33,092 nt of DNA from Lachnospiraceae bacterium (GTDB taxonomy: Bacteria > Bacillota > Clostridia > Lachnospirales > Bianqueaceae), in NCBI GenBank assembly GCA_021442595.1, contig JABUST010000120.1, positions 1-33,092 of the forward strand, read 5' to 3'. The translations under genes were made by a program, and so were the position numbers. Shown here in pieces: positions 24,236 to 31,695 of this stretch (position 1 is its first letter; every line of letters begins with the position of its first letter). Below the pieces are notes generated by a model that saw only the letters and a program-made list of their open reading frames with translations, searched no databases and was not told the origin of the DNA.

Positions 24236-25171
24236 ATGGCTTACAACTTTAAAGAAACAATGAATCGCCCCGAGCGTCTTGCTCCCGGCCACAGAATGTG
24301 CGCAGGCTGCGGCGGAACCATCGCCGTGCGCAATGTCCTCCGGGCTCTCCACGAGGGGGACCGGGCCGTCATCGGAAATGCCACCGGATGTCTGGAGGTC
24401 TCCACCTTCACCTATCCCTATGTGGCTTACGAAGACAGCTATATCCATAACGCCTTTGAGAACGCAGGAGCCACCATGGCCGGCGTGGAGGGCGCCTACA
24501 ATGCCCTGAAGCGTGCAGGGAAGCTTCCTGCCGACCAGAATACCAAGTTCATCACCTTCGGCGGTGACGGCGGCACCTACGACATCGGCTTCCAGTCTCT
24601 GTCCGGCGCCATGGAAAGAAATCACGACATGGTCTATGTGTGCTACGACAACGGTGCCTACATGAACACCGGTATCCAGCGCTCTTCCGCAACCCCCATG
24701 TTTGCCGATACCACCACTACACCTGCCGGAACCCAGTCCAACGGCAAGCCCCAGAACCGCAAGGATCTGGCCACCATCATTGCCGCCCACGACGTTCCCT
24801 ATGTGGCCCAAACCACTTTCCAGCCCAACTTCAAGGATCTGCACACCAAGGCCGAGAAGGCCATCTACACTCCCGGCGCCGCTTTCCTGAACATCATGGC
24901 TCCCTGCCCCCGGGGCTGGAGATATGAGACCCAGGACATCATGGAGATCTGCCGTCTGGGCGTGGAGACCTGTTACTGGCCCCTCTTTGAGGTGGTGGAA
25001 GGCAAGTGGATCCTGAACTATCAGCCTAAGAACAAGCTTCCCATCGAGGATTGGCTGGTGAAGCAGGGCCGCTTCAAGCATCTGTTCAAGAAGGGCAACG
25101 AGTACCTCATCGAGGCCTTCCAGAAGGAAGTGGACCGCCGCTGGGAAGACCTTCTGAAGCGCTGCAATTGA
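24236..25171 (+). CDS. porB: 2-oxoacid:ferredoxin oxidoreductase, beta subunit (TPP-binding)
   Basis: The 311-residue beta subunit binds thiamine diphosphate and the proximal [4Fe-4S] cluster. Cluster ligands are seen as C22 and C25 (MCAGCGG), C52 (ATGCLEV) and C224 (APCPRGW). The TPP motif runs from G110-D111-G112 to N139 (GDGGTYDIGFQ and YVCYDNG). The sequence AYMNTGIQRSSATP is typical of PorB and VorB. The ATG follows a GAGGGGTG SD, 15 bases after porA. The CoA-transferase starts 32 bases downstream. Confidence 0.94.
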   Translation: MAYNFKETMNRPERLAPGHRMCAGCGGTIAVRNVLRALHEGDRAVIGNATGCLEVSTFTYPYVAYEDSYIHNAFENAGATMAGVEGAYNALKRAGKLPADQNTKFITFGGDGGTYDIGFQSLSGAMERNHDMVYVCYDNGAYMNTGIQRSSATPMFADTTTTPAGTQSNGKPQNRKDLATIIAAHDVPYVAQTTFQPNFKDLHTKAEKAIYTPGAAFLNIMAPCPRGWRYETQDIMEICRLGVETCYWPLFEVVEGKWILNYQPKNKLPIEDWLVKQGRFKHLFKKGNEYLIEAFQKEVDRRWEDLLKRCN

Positions 25172-25203
25172 TGGACCATATCCCATAAACAAACGAGGAA
25201 CCT

Positions 25204-26718
25204 ATGTATCGCATCATGACTTCCGACGAGGCAGTCAGCCTGATCAAAGACGGCGACTGTATCTGCGTCAATTCCTTTGTGGGAATCGAGAACCCGGTGG
25301 AGCTTCACGAAGCCATCCATCGCCGTTTTCTGGCCAACGGCTCTCCCAACAATCTGACCATCGTATCCAGCGCCGGCTTCGGCATCTTCGATGAGAACAG
25401 AGCTGCCGAGGGCTACATCCGGGACGGCGCCGTAAGCCGCCTGATCTGCGGCCACTTCGGCTCCATGCCCAGCACCAAGCGTCTGGTCCTGGAGGATCGC
25501 TTCGAGGCCTACAACCTTCCCCTGGGCTGCATTTCCCATGCCATCCGGGCTCAGGCCGGCGGACTGCCCGGCGCCCTCTCCAAGGTGGGTCTGGACATCT
25601 TTGTAGACCCCGATCGGGAAGGCCCCGGCATCAACAACATCTCCAAGGACACCAGCTTCATCCGTCATATCGATGTAGACGGAGAGGACTTCCTTTTCTA
25701 CAGTCTGCCAAAGTTCAACATTGCCCTCATCAAGGGTACGGCAGCGGACTACAAAGGAAACATTTCCTTCGATGATATGTACATGTCCGGCGATGCCCTG
25801 TCCATATGTCAGGCAGTAAAGGCCAACAAGGGAAAGGTCATCGTGCAGGTGGATTATGTTCAGAGCACCCCCACCCGTCCCCGCAATGCCATCATTCCCG
25901 GCTGCTTCGTGGACGCCATCGTGGTATCTGCTCCCACCAAGCTTCCCACCGCCTACAAGGCCCTCACCGGCGACTTTGACATTCCCTATGACGAATGGGA
26001 CGACTGGAGCAAGCAGCTGGATGCCCTCACCAATCCCCGTCAGCAAAAGACAGACGCCGCCGCCAAGATCATCGGACGTCGGGCAGAGCGTGCTTTAAAG
26101 GCAGACAACATCGTCAACATCGGCATCGGACTGCCGGAGATGGTGTCCCGCTATGCCAGAAAATCCGGCATGATGGACCAGATCACCCTCACAGTGGAAT
26201 CCGGCGGCATCGGCGGTTTCCCTGCCTCCGGCACTGTCTTCGGCGCCATGATCGGAGCCACCTCCGTGAATGATATGTCCAACCAGTTCGATCTGTATGA
26301 CAACGGCGGTCTGGACATCTGCTTCATGGGTGCCTATGAGGTGGACAAATTCGGCAATGTGAATGCGCACCGCGGTCCCGGAGCCTATGCCGGCATCGGC
26401 GGCTTTGCCAACATCACCGCCAAGACTCCCACGGTGGTTTTCTGTCTGACCTTCAATACCAAGGGACTGGACGTATCCTATAAGAACGGACGGGTCACCA
26501 TCAACCAGGAGGGGTCCATTCCCAAGTTCGTGGAAAATGTGAAGAGCGTCAGCTTTTCCGCCAAGCGGGCCCTGGAGAACGGGCAGAAGGTCCTGTATGT
26601 CACCGAGCGCGGTGTGTTCCGTCTGACCCCCAACGGTCTGAAGCTCACAGAGGTCTATCCCGGTGTGGATACGGAGAAGGATATTCTCAGCCGTCTCCCC
26701 TTCCCTGTGGAGATCTGA
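25204..26718 (+). CDS. Acyl-CoA:acetate CoA-transferase, propionate CoA-transferase/YdiF type
   Basis: The 504-residue protein is a fused alpha/beta family I CoA-transferase. The N-terminal half (MTSDEAVSLIKDGDCI; LCGHFGSM-like ICGHFGSMPSTKRL) and the C-terminal half (NIVNIGIGLPEMV; TLTVESGGIGGFP) match the two classical subunits. The catalytic glutamate, which forms a glutamyl-CoA thioester, is E332 in TVESGG. The ATG has a GAGGAA SD and follows porB by 32 bases, with a terminator after it. The context suggests it exchanges CoA between the acyl-CoA made by the oxidoreductase and a free acid such as acetate; this is inference. Confidence 0.9.
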   Translation: MYRIMTSDEAVSLIKDGDCICVNSFVGIENPVELHEAIHRRFLANGSPNNLTIVSSAGFGIFDENRAAEGYIRDGAVSRLICGHFGSMPSTKRLVLEDRFEAYNLPLGCISHAIRAQAGGLPGALSKVGLDIFVDPDREGPGINNISKDTSFIRHIDVDGEDFLFYSLPKFNIALIKGTAADYKGNISFDDMYMSGDALSICQAVKANKGKVIVQVDYVQSTPTRPRNAIIPGCFVDAIVVSAPTKLPTAYKALTGDFDIPYDEWDDWSKQLDALTNPRQQKTDAAAKIIGRRAERALKADNIVNIGIGLPEMVSRYARKSGMMDQITLTVESGGIGGFPASGTVFGAMIGATSVNDMSNQFDLYDNGGLDICFMGAYEVDKFGNVNAHRGPGAYAGIGGFANITAKTPTVVFCLTFNTKGLDVSYKNGRVTINQEGSIPKFVENVKSVSFSAKRALENGQKVLYVTERGVFRLTPNGLKLTEVYPGVDTEKDILSRLPFPVEI

Positions 26719-26809
26719 TTCCGGGGTCACAGAACAACATGCGCCGGGCTTCATGTCCCGCAAAAGCTCATTTTCAATAACCATTCAAAATATCTGTTCA
26801 AAGCAAAAT

Positions 26810-26846
26810 AACCCCCGCCGGACTCACCAGAGCCCCGGCGGGGGTT
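26810..26846. terminator. Bidirectional terminator between the CoA-transferase and CDF genes
   Basis: AACCCCCGCCGG pairs with CCGGCGGGGGTT (12 bp) around a 13-base loop. T-rich sequence follows on the plus strand (TTTGTTGTCTT) and, in minus-strand reading, TATTTTGCTTT. It serves two convergent genes. Confidence 0.88.
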
Positions 26847-26868
26847 TGTTGTCTTAATGTTTCCTATC

Positions 26869-28053
26869 TTACAGATTTGCACTTCCCCGATCCACGGTGA
26901 TGACACAGAAGAAGTTCTCGTTGATCTTCTCCTTCACCAGAGAGTCCATCCGATTTCTGATCTCCTCATCCGTGTACCTGCAATCAAAGGGCACCGCCAT
27001 GTCGAAGATTACATTCGTATGGCTGTCTCCCCACACCACCCGGAAATCGTGGATGGTCACCTCTTCATGGATCTCCTGCACCAGCTTATGAATATCTTCC
27101 TTCAACCTATTGGTAGCGGGATCATCCGTAATGACAGGATCCATGTGGATGGTGGCGATGCAGCCCACCTCCTTCTGGAGCTTCTTTTCCAGGTTGTCGA
27201 TAACATCGTGAATGGTCAGAATGTCCGAAGAAGCCGGTACCTCCGCATGGAGAGAGATGATGCGCCGCCCCGGACCGTAATCGTGAACCATCAGGTCATG
27301 GCAGCCGATGATACAGGAATCATAGTTCAGCACCACCTGACGGATCTCTTCCACGAATTCAGGGTCCGGAGGAGTCCCCAGCAGGGGAGAGATGGTTTCC
27401 TTCATGGAGGTATAGCCTGCAATCAGAATGAACACAGACACCACACAGCCGGCATAACCATCAATGTTCACCCCAAAGAAATGGAAGATCAGGGAGGCCA
27501 GGAGTACGGCAGTGGTGGCGCCGCAGTCTCCCAGAGCATCGGCGGACACCGCCATCACCGTGGGGGAGTTGATCTGCTTTCCCACCTTGTGGTTGTAATA
27601 GGCCATATAAGCCTTCACCAGAATGGAGAACACCAGAATGCCTGCAGACAGCAGGGACCACTCCATATCCTGAGGATGGATGATTTTATTGAGGGATTCC
27701 CGGATCATACCGAGACCCATGGCAATGATGACCCCGGATACCAGCCCTCCGCTGAGATACTCAATGCGGCCGTGGCCGTAAGGATGATCTGCATCCGGCT
27801 TCTGGGAAGCCAGCTTAAAGCCCAGGAGAGCCACGATGGAGGAGCCGGCATCGGACAGGTTGTTGGCAGCATCTGCCGTCATGGATACGGAACGGCTGAT
27901 GCTTCCGGCTATGAATTTAAGAGTGGAAATGAGCAGGTTGAGGAAGATTCCCACCATGCTGGTCAACGTGCCGTACAGTTCTCTCTTCCTGGAGATTGGA
28001 AGATCTTCCTTTACGAAGATCCTGGCAAGCAATGTAATCATGTAAGTTGACAT
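26869..28053 (-). CDS. Cation diffusion facilitator (CDF) metal transporter
   Basis: The 394-residue protein is a CDF-family divalent-cation/proton antiporter. The N-terminal domain has six likely membrane helices. The metal-site segments are TADAANNLSDAGSS in helix 2 and VSADALGDCGATT in helix 5, with DADHPYGHGRIEYL between helices 2 and 3. The cytoplasmic C-terminal domain is longer than usual: VHDYGPGRRIISLHAEVP is the normal fold, followed by about 90 more residues. The acidic site suggests Mn, Fe or Zn, but the ion is not decided. No convincing SD lies before either ATG (28053 or 28041), so the start is uncertain, and I see no clear promoter in 28054-28140. Confidence 0.87.
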   Translation of the reverse strand: MSTYMITLLARIFVKEDLPISRKRELYGTLTSMVGIFLNLLISTLKFIAGSISRSVSMTADAANNLSDAGSSIVALLGFKLASQKPDADHPYGHGRIEYLSGGLVSGVIIAMGLGMIRESLNKIIHPQDMEWSLLSAGILVFSILVKAYMAYYNHKVGKQINSPTVMAVSADALGDCGATTAVLLASLIFHFFGVNIDGYAGCVVSVFILIAGYTSMKETISPLLGTPPDPEFVEEIRQVVLNYDSCIIGCHDLMVHDYGPGRRIISLHAEVPASSDILTIHDVIDNLEKKLQKEVGCIATIHMDPVITDDPATNRLKEDIHKLVQEIHEEVTIHDFRVVWGDSHTNVIFDMAVPFDCRYTDEEIRNRMDSLVKEKINENFFCVITVDRGSANL

Positions 28054-28140
28054 CCATCGGGCAGACAGAAAAGAACGACCTCACCAAACATCACCGCCCG
28101 CCGGATCCGTCGGACAGATAAGGGCATGCTGCGCTCATCA

Positions 28141-28170
28141 AAAGAAAACGCCCGGTGAATTCACCGGGCA
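28141..28170 (-). terminator. Terminator of the MATE gene with a 20-bp palindromic stem
   Basis: 28151-28170 is a perfect 20-base palindrome (GCCCGGTGAATTCACCGGGC). On the minus strand it is followed by GTTTTCTTTT (28141-28150). The tight loop would form from the central AATT. Confidence 0.85.
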
Positions 28171-28241
28171 TTATCTGCCTTATGGAAAACTCCCTTAAGA
28201 ATTCCTGCTATTGTAATGGAAAAATCTCGGGCTTTCAACAA

Positions 28242-28280
28242 AGTTAGTCATAACTTCAGGCAGTTAGTCACAACTTCAGG
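28242..28280. repeat. Two 20-bp-period tandem repeats
   Basis: AGTTAGTCATAACTTCAGG (28242-28260) and AGTTAGTCACAACTTCAGG (28262-28280) differ by one base. Each holds an inverted repeat AGTTA-GTCA-(T/C)AACT. They lie between the MATE stop and its terminator, so they are probably transcribed as part of the 3' end of that mRNA. No gene is seen in 28171-28341. Confidence 0.75.
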
Positions 28281-28341
28281 TATTTATTTCCACATCAGGC
28301 CGGTCAGATATCATGTTGTGAAACGGCCTCCGGCATCCTTT

Positions 28342-29733
28342 TCAGGTATCTGCTTCCGTTTTTTCCTCCTGTCTGGCAATGCAGCGCTTAAGCCAGTTGC
28401 CTCTCCGGTAGTAGATAATAAAAATCAGTCCGGTAATGCCCCAGCTGATGGGCCAGCTGAGAGACACGGTAAAGAGGGTATGGAACCGGGGAACCAGACC
28501 CAGCAGAACTCCCAGCCTCAAGCCGCAGACACAGGAAACTGTCAGGATCATAGGCCGGAGAGACTCGCCGCAGGCACGGATGGATTTGGGCAGCAGATTG
28601 CTGAATACATTGGTCAGGTTGGCCAGGGCGAGGGTAAACAGCAGGGTGGTTCCTGCCTCTATGACGGCGGAATCTCCGTTAAAGATGCCGATGATCTGCG
28701 GACAGTACAGACAGATAACCAGCACCGCCGCAGATATGGTACCCAGGTTCATAAAGATACCTGTCCGGACGATCTTTTTGACCCTGTCATACTGCCGGGC
28801 CCCGAAGTTCTGTCCCACCATGGTACTGACAGACACGGCATAGGACATCTGGATCATATACATAATGCCATCCACCCGCAGCACGGCGGCCCAGGCGGCA
28901 ATGGCTGCTGTATGAAAACCATTGATGACTGTCTGGGCAATGAGATTCGTCCCGGAATAACACAGGGACTCCATGCAGGAAGGAAAGCCGATACGCACCA
29001 TTTCCTTCAGATTAGACCAATCTATGGCCGTCTTTCGTATCTCATATCGATAGGAAGCCTTCGTCTTCATAAGGATCGCCATGACCAAGACTGCGCTGAT
29101 GATCTGAGACATGACCGTAGCCACCGCTACGCCGAACACACCTAAGCGGAGTCCCAGCACAAAGATCAGGTCCAGGATCACATTCATGATGCTGGTAATG
29201 ATCAAAATAAACAGAGGCGTCCTGGAATTGCCGATGGCCCGCAGGACTCCGGTCCCGGTGTTATACAGGAGACTGGCGGTTGCACCTATGAAATAGACCT
29301 GCATGTAGGTGACGGAATCATTCAGTATCTCCTCCGGAACCCGGGTCATAGCCAGCACCGGTCTTGCCAGCAGGATGCCCACCAGGGTCAGAATGACACC
29401 ACCCACCAGAGATGCGGCGATGGCTGTATGTACGGCCTTCTCTACTCTCTTCTCGTCGCCGGCCCCAAACCACTGGGCAATGACCACGGAGGCTCCGCCG
29501 GAAATGGCCACGAAAAGACTGTTCAGCAGGGTGGATACCGTGGTGGTGGCTCCCACCGCCGCCAAAGCGTCCGCGCTGACGGCCCTGCCCAGCACGATGG
29601 CGTCCACCAATGAATACATCTGCTGAAAAACAGCCCCCAGCAGAATGGGGAGGGAGAAAACGAGGATCTTTTTCCAGATGACACCCTGCAGAAGATCCAC
29701 CTCTGCCCTTTTGTTATTGCTCAATAGCTTCAT
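28342..29733 (-). CDS. MATE-family efflux transporter
   Basis: The 463-residue integral membrane protein has about twelve hydrophobic helices, as usual for MATE drug/Na+ or H+ antiporters. Family-typical segments are LPILLGAVFQQMYSLVDAIV near the N-terminus and, at the start of the second half, WSNLKEMVRIGFPSCMESL, with VGQNFGARQYDRVKK later. The start is placed at 29733 (MKLLSNNKRAEVDLLQG), after an AAGG SD 7 bases away. The open frame continues to 29799 without family similarity. Substrate is unknown. It appears monocistronic, with a terminator at 28141-28170. Confidence 0.92.
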   Translation of the reverse strand: MKLLSNNKRAEVDLLQGVIWKKILVFSLPILLGAVFQQMYSLVDAIVLGRAVSADALAAVGATTTVSTLLNSLFVAISGGASVVIAQWFGAGDEKRVEKAVHTAIAASLVGGVILTLVGILLARPVLAMTRVPEEILNDSVTYMQVYFIGATASLLYNTGTGVLRAIGNSRTPLFILIITSIMNVILDLIFVLGLRLGVFGVAVATVMSQIISAVLVMAILMKTKASYRYEIRKTAIDWSNLKEMVRIGFPSCMESLCYSGTNLIAQTVINGFHTAAIAAWAAVLRVDGIMYMIQMSYAVSVSTMVGQNFGARQYDRVKKIVRTGIFMNLGTISAAVLVICLYCPQIIGIFNGDSAVIEAGTTLLFTLALANLTNVFSNLLPKSIRACGESLRPMILTVSCVCGLRLGVLLGLVPRFHTLFTVSLSWPISWGITGLIFIIYYRRGNWLKRCIARQEEKTEADT

Positions 29734-29783
29734 CTCTCTACCTTCTGTCTGTGAAAAGCTTGCATATTCTTTCCACAGAAAAC

Positions 29784-29812
29784 AATGTATCACCGGCACC
29801 GCCCAAAAGCAA
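29784..29812 (-). promoter_or_regulatory. Candidate promoter of the MATE gene
   Basis: On the minus strand -35 TTGCTT (29807-29812) and -10 TACATT (29784-29789) are 17 bases apart. The match is moderate. Confidence 0.4.
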
Positions 29813-29954
29813 ACCTTTTTTACAAGGTGTTAAAAACTCTCTCATCCTGCCGGTTCCCAAATTCTTCCCCTGCCTGTTCCCGTCTTTTCACCTTGCCGGT
29901 TTCTGAATACTCACCTTACCGGTCCCCGACTTCTCTCCTACACAAATTTCATAT

Positions 29955-29983
29955 TACGCACTGGAGGAGTTATAAGCTATAAT
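29955..29983 (+). promoter_or_regulatory. Candidate promoter of luxS
   Basis: A perfect -10 TATAAT (29978-29983) has only a poor -35 (TACGCA, 29955-29960) at 17 bases, which hints at an activator or at weak basal activity. If used, the leader of about 180 bases contains the three 36-bp repeats. Confidence 0.5.
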
Positions 29984-30034
29984 AGGAAACACACTCTCAT
30001 AAGAAGCCTGCGCCGCTTAAGAAATCCGTACTTC

Positions 30035-30142
30035 CATATCTCATAGTACAGCTTGCGCGAACCCCACCGGCATATCTCATGGTACAGCTTACGCAAACCC
30101 CACCGGCATATCTCATGGTACAGCTTGCGCAAACCCCACTGC
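30035..30142 (+). repeat. Three 36-bp direct tandem repeats in the luxS leader
   Basis: Units at 30035-30070, 30071-30106 and 30107-30142 start CATATCTCAT(A/G)GTACAGC and differ from their consensus by one or two bases each. Each contains a TTGCGCAA-like palindrome (perfect in unit 3, one change in units 1 and 2) and a CCCCAC block. There are no spacers. The set ends 10 bases before the luxS SD. Confidence 0.9.
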
Positions 30143-30168
30143 CATTTCACTTAGGAGGAACATACATC

Positions 30169-30684
30169 ATGGATCTCATCCCCAGCTTTCAGGTAGACCA
30201 CACCCGCCTTGTCCCCGGCATCTACGAGTCCCGGGTGGACACTCTGGGCAGCGAGTACGCCACCACCTTCGACATCCGCATGAAGACCCCGAACCTGGAG
30301 CCTGTCATCCATGCCAACGCCATGCACACCATCGAGCATGTGGTGGCCACCTTCCTCAGGAATGATCCCGAATGGAAGGACCGCATCATCTACTGGGGCC
30401 CCATGGGCTGCCTCACCGGCTGCTATCTCATCGTCAAGGGCCGTCCCGCTCCTCAGGAGCTGCTGCCCCTGATGCTCCGTGCCTTCGAATTCTGCGCCGC
30501 TTATGATGACGTAGTCCCCGGCACTGCCCCCATCAATTGCGGAAACCACCTTTTCCACGACCTCCCCATGGCCCGCTATGAGGCCGCCCGCTATGTGGAT
30601 ATCCTGAAGACCTCCCCCTGCTTTGACTATCCCACCGTAGACCGCATTACCACGGAAAAAGGCCAAACCTTCTACGACTCCTGA
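30169..30684 (+). CDS. luxS: LuxS, S-ribosylhomocysteine lyase
   Basis: LuxS cleaves S-ribosylhomocysteine to homocysteine and DPD, the precursor of autoinducer-2, as part of the activated methyl cycle. The 171-residue length is slightly longer than usual. The metal ligands are H53 and H57 (HTIEH, with E56) and C124 (INCGNH). The catalytic cysteine is C81 in GPMGCLTGCYL. The start at 30169 is set by an AGGAGG SD and by the family N-terminus (LIPSFQVDHTRL). The same frame is open upstream through the 36-bp repeats, but no SD precedes those ATGs. No Pfs/MTA-SAH nucleosidase gene is beside it. Confidence 0.97.
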   Translation: MDLIPSFQVDHTRLVPGIYESRVDTLGSEYATTFDIRMKTPNLEPVIHANAMHTIEHVVATFLRNDPEWKDRIIYWGPMGCLTGCYLIVKGRPAPQELLPLMLRAFEFCAAYDDVVPGTAPINCGNHLFHDLPMARYEAARYVDILKTSPCFDYPTVDRITTEKGQTFYDS

Positions 30685-30735
30685 TATTTCATCCGCTCCC
30701 TCGAAGACCGGGTCTGCATCGCCTCCGCTTTCCCT

Positions 30736-30790
30736 CGTCCTTTCATCGGGCTTTCACCGTCCTTCCATCGTCCTTCCATCGTCCTTCCAT
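30736..30790 (+). repeat. 11-bp tandem repeat, five units
   Basis: CGTCCTTCCAT is repeated perfectly three times (30758-30790). It is preceded by two diverged 11-bp units, CGTCCTTTCAT (30736-30746) and CGGGCTTTCAC (30747-30757). The array lies between luxS and the exonuclease gene, ending 18 bases before its ATG. Its unit count could vary by slippage. Confidence 0.85.
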
Positions 30791-30808
30791 CCAATTGATT
30801 GAACCAAA

Positions 30809-31429
30809 ATGAACAAGAAATCAACACTGATCTATCAGGACGACGGTGTCACGCCTCTCCTGCCCGGCAAGCACCGGAAGCAATGCCCTCTTCCCTCCAA
30901 AGGAAAGAGCCTTCCGGAGGCCGGCCCGGACTACACGGTCCTGGATCTGGAGACCACCGGCCTCCAGAAAAAGCGCCATGAGATCATAGAGATCACCGCC
31001 CTGAGGGTTCGGGGAAATGTCATCACCGACGTATTCACCACCCTTGTGAAGCCCGTCAATCCTCCGGAGGCATTCATCACGGATCTCACAGGGATAACCG
31101 GGCGCATGCTGTCCGGCGCCCCTCCTCTGGAAAAAGTATTGCCCTCCTTTCTCGACTTTCTGGGGGACGACCTGCTGATGGGCTACAACATTCCCTTCGA
31201 TCTGGGCTTCCTCAATGCAGAATGCATCACCTTCTGCGACCGCCTCATCACCAATGACTATGTGGACGTCATGCGTGTGGCTAAGCGCTGTCTTCCGGAG
31301 CTTCAGCACCATCGTCTGACAGATGTGGCTTCCTGCCTGGGTCTCAGCACCGCAGGCGCCCACCGGGCCGAATCCGACTGCCGCATGACTCACCTGTGTT
31401 ATCAGAAATTGAAAGATAAAACTGCTTGA
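30809..31429 (+). CDS. DnaQ-like DEDDh 3'-5' exonuclease
   Basis: The 206-residue protein is an RNase-T/DNA polymerase III epsilon-type exonuclease. The DEDDh residues are D46 and E48 (TVLDLETTG), D131 (GYNIPFDLGFL), and H185 with D190 (HRAESDC). The first 40 residues are basic, Pro-rich and outside the domain. No SD precedes the ATG, and an in-frame TGA at 30800-30802 rules out a longer ORF, so it may be weakly translated or start at a non-ATG codon nearer the domain. It probably shares the luxS transcript. Which DNA or RNA it acts on is unknown. Confidence 0.85.
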   Translation: MNKKSTLIYQDDGVTPLLPGKHRKQCPLPSKGKSLPEAGPDYTVLDLETTGLQKKRHEIIEITALRVRGNVITDVFTTLVKPVNPPEAFITDLTGITGRMLSGAPPLEKVLPSFLDFLGDDLLMGYNIPFDLGFLNAECITFCDRLITNDYVDVMRVAKRCLPELQHHRLTDVASCLGLSTAGAHRAESDCRMTHLCYQKLKDKTA

Positions 31430-31502
31430 ACAGGCATCCCCATAATGACTTACAGAAAAGACTTCATACCTGTCTCATCTCCATTGACAGGCTGCGAACA
31501 CA

Positions 31503-31543
31503 AAAAGGGACATGAAGGAGTTCTCCTCCTGCATGTCCCTTTT
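31503..31543 (+). terminator. Terminator after the luxS/exonuclease unit
   Basis: AAAAGGGACATG pairs with CATGTCCCTTTT, with an inner GGAG/CTCC stem. A and T runs flank it, so it may work both ways. It lies 73 bases after the exonuclease stop. Confidence 0.87.
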
Positions 31544-31608
31544 ATGTTATTCGGTTTCTGAAACCATTCTCCCCAACAGAATCTCCAACAGACTCTCTTT
31601 CGGATAAA

Positions 31609-31627
31609 TTGCCGGCATCACCGGCAA
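31609..31627 (-). terminator. Possible terminator of the SHOCT gene
   Basis: TTGCCGG pairs with CCGGCAA (7 bp) around a 5-base loop. On the minus strand it is followed by TTTATCC, a short T run. It lies about 70 bases beyond the SHOCT-protein stop. Confidence 0.4.
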
Positions 31628-31695
31628 AATATCCGCCGGAATGGCTGTCAGATCCATTGATAGGCTATTGATGGACCCCTGTCAGAAGAGATGCT

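Larger units (their letters stand above)
29734..30168. other. Divergent region between the MATE gene and luxS
   Basis: These 435 bases contain a candidate MATE promoter (29784-29812 minus), a candidate luxS promoter (29955-29983 plus) and three 36-bp tandem repeats (30035-30142). Two imperfect 23-bp units, sharing CACCTT(G/A)CCGGT, are at 29889-29911 and 29912-29934. I see no gene and no S-box or other SAM riboswitch pattern here. Confidence 0.65.

Noticed and set aside
22961-25192. A 743-codon open frame on the minus strand opposite porD-porA-porB
   Set aside because: It is antisense to three well-supported genes. Their strong bias to C- and G-ending codons removes stops from the opposite strand. 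It has no SD, and its Gly/His/Val-rich translation resembles no protein.
28054-28140. A metal riboswitch before the CDF gene
   Set aside because: I could not match this region to the conserved cores of the yybP-ykoY (Mn) or NiCo riboswitches by eye; a covariance-model search would be decisive.
30035-30142. CRISPR array
   Set aside because: The three 36-bp repeats are contiguous with no spacers, and no cas genes are visible.
30079-30168. A 30-residue N-terminal extension of LuxS across the repeats
   Set aside because: The frame is open, but no SD precedes the upstream ATGs, whereas an AGGAGG precedes 30169, where the family N-terminus begins.
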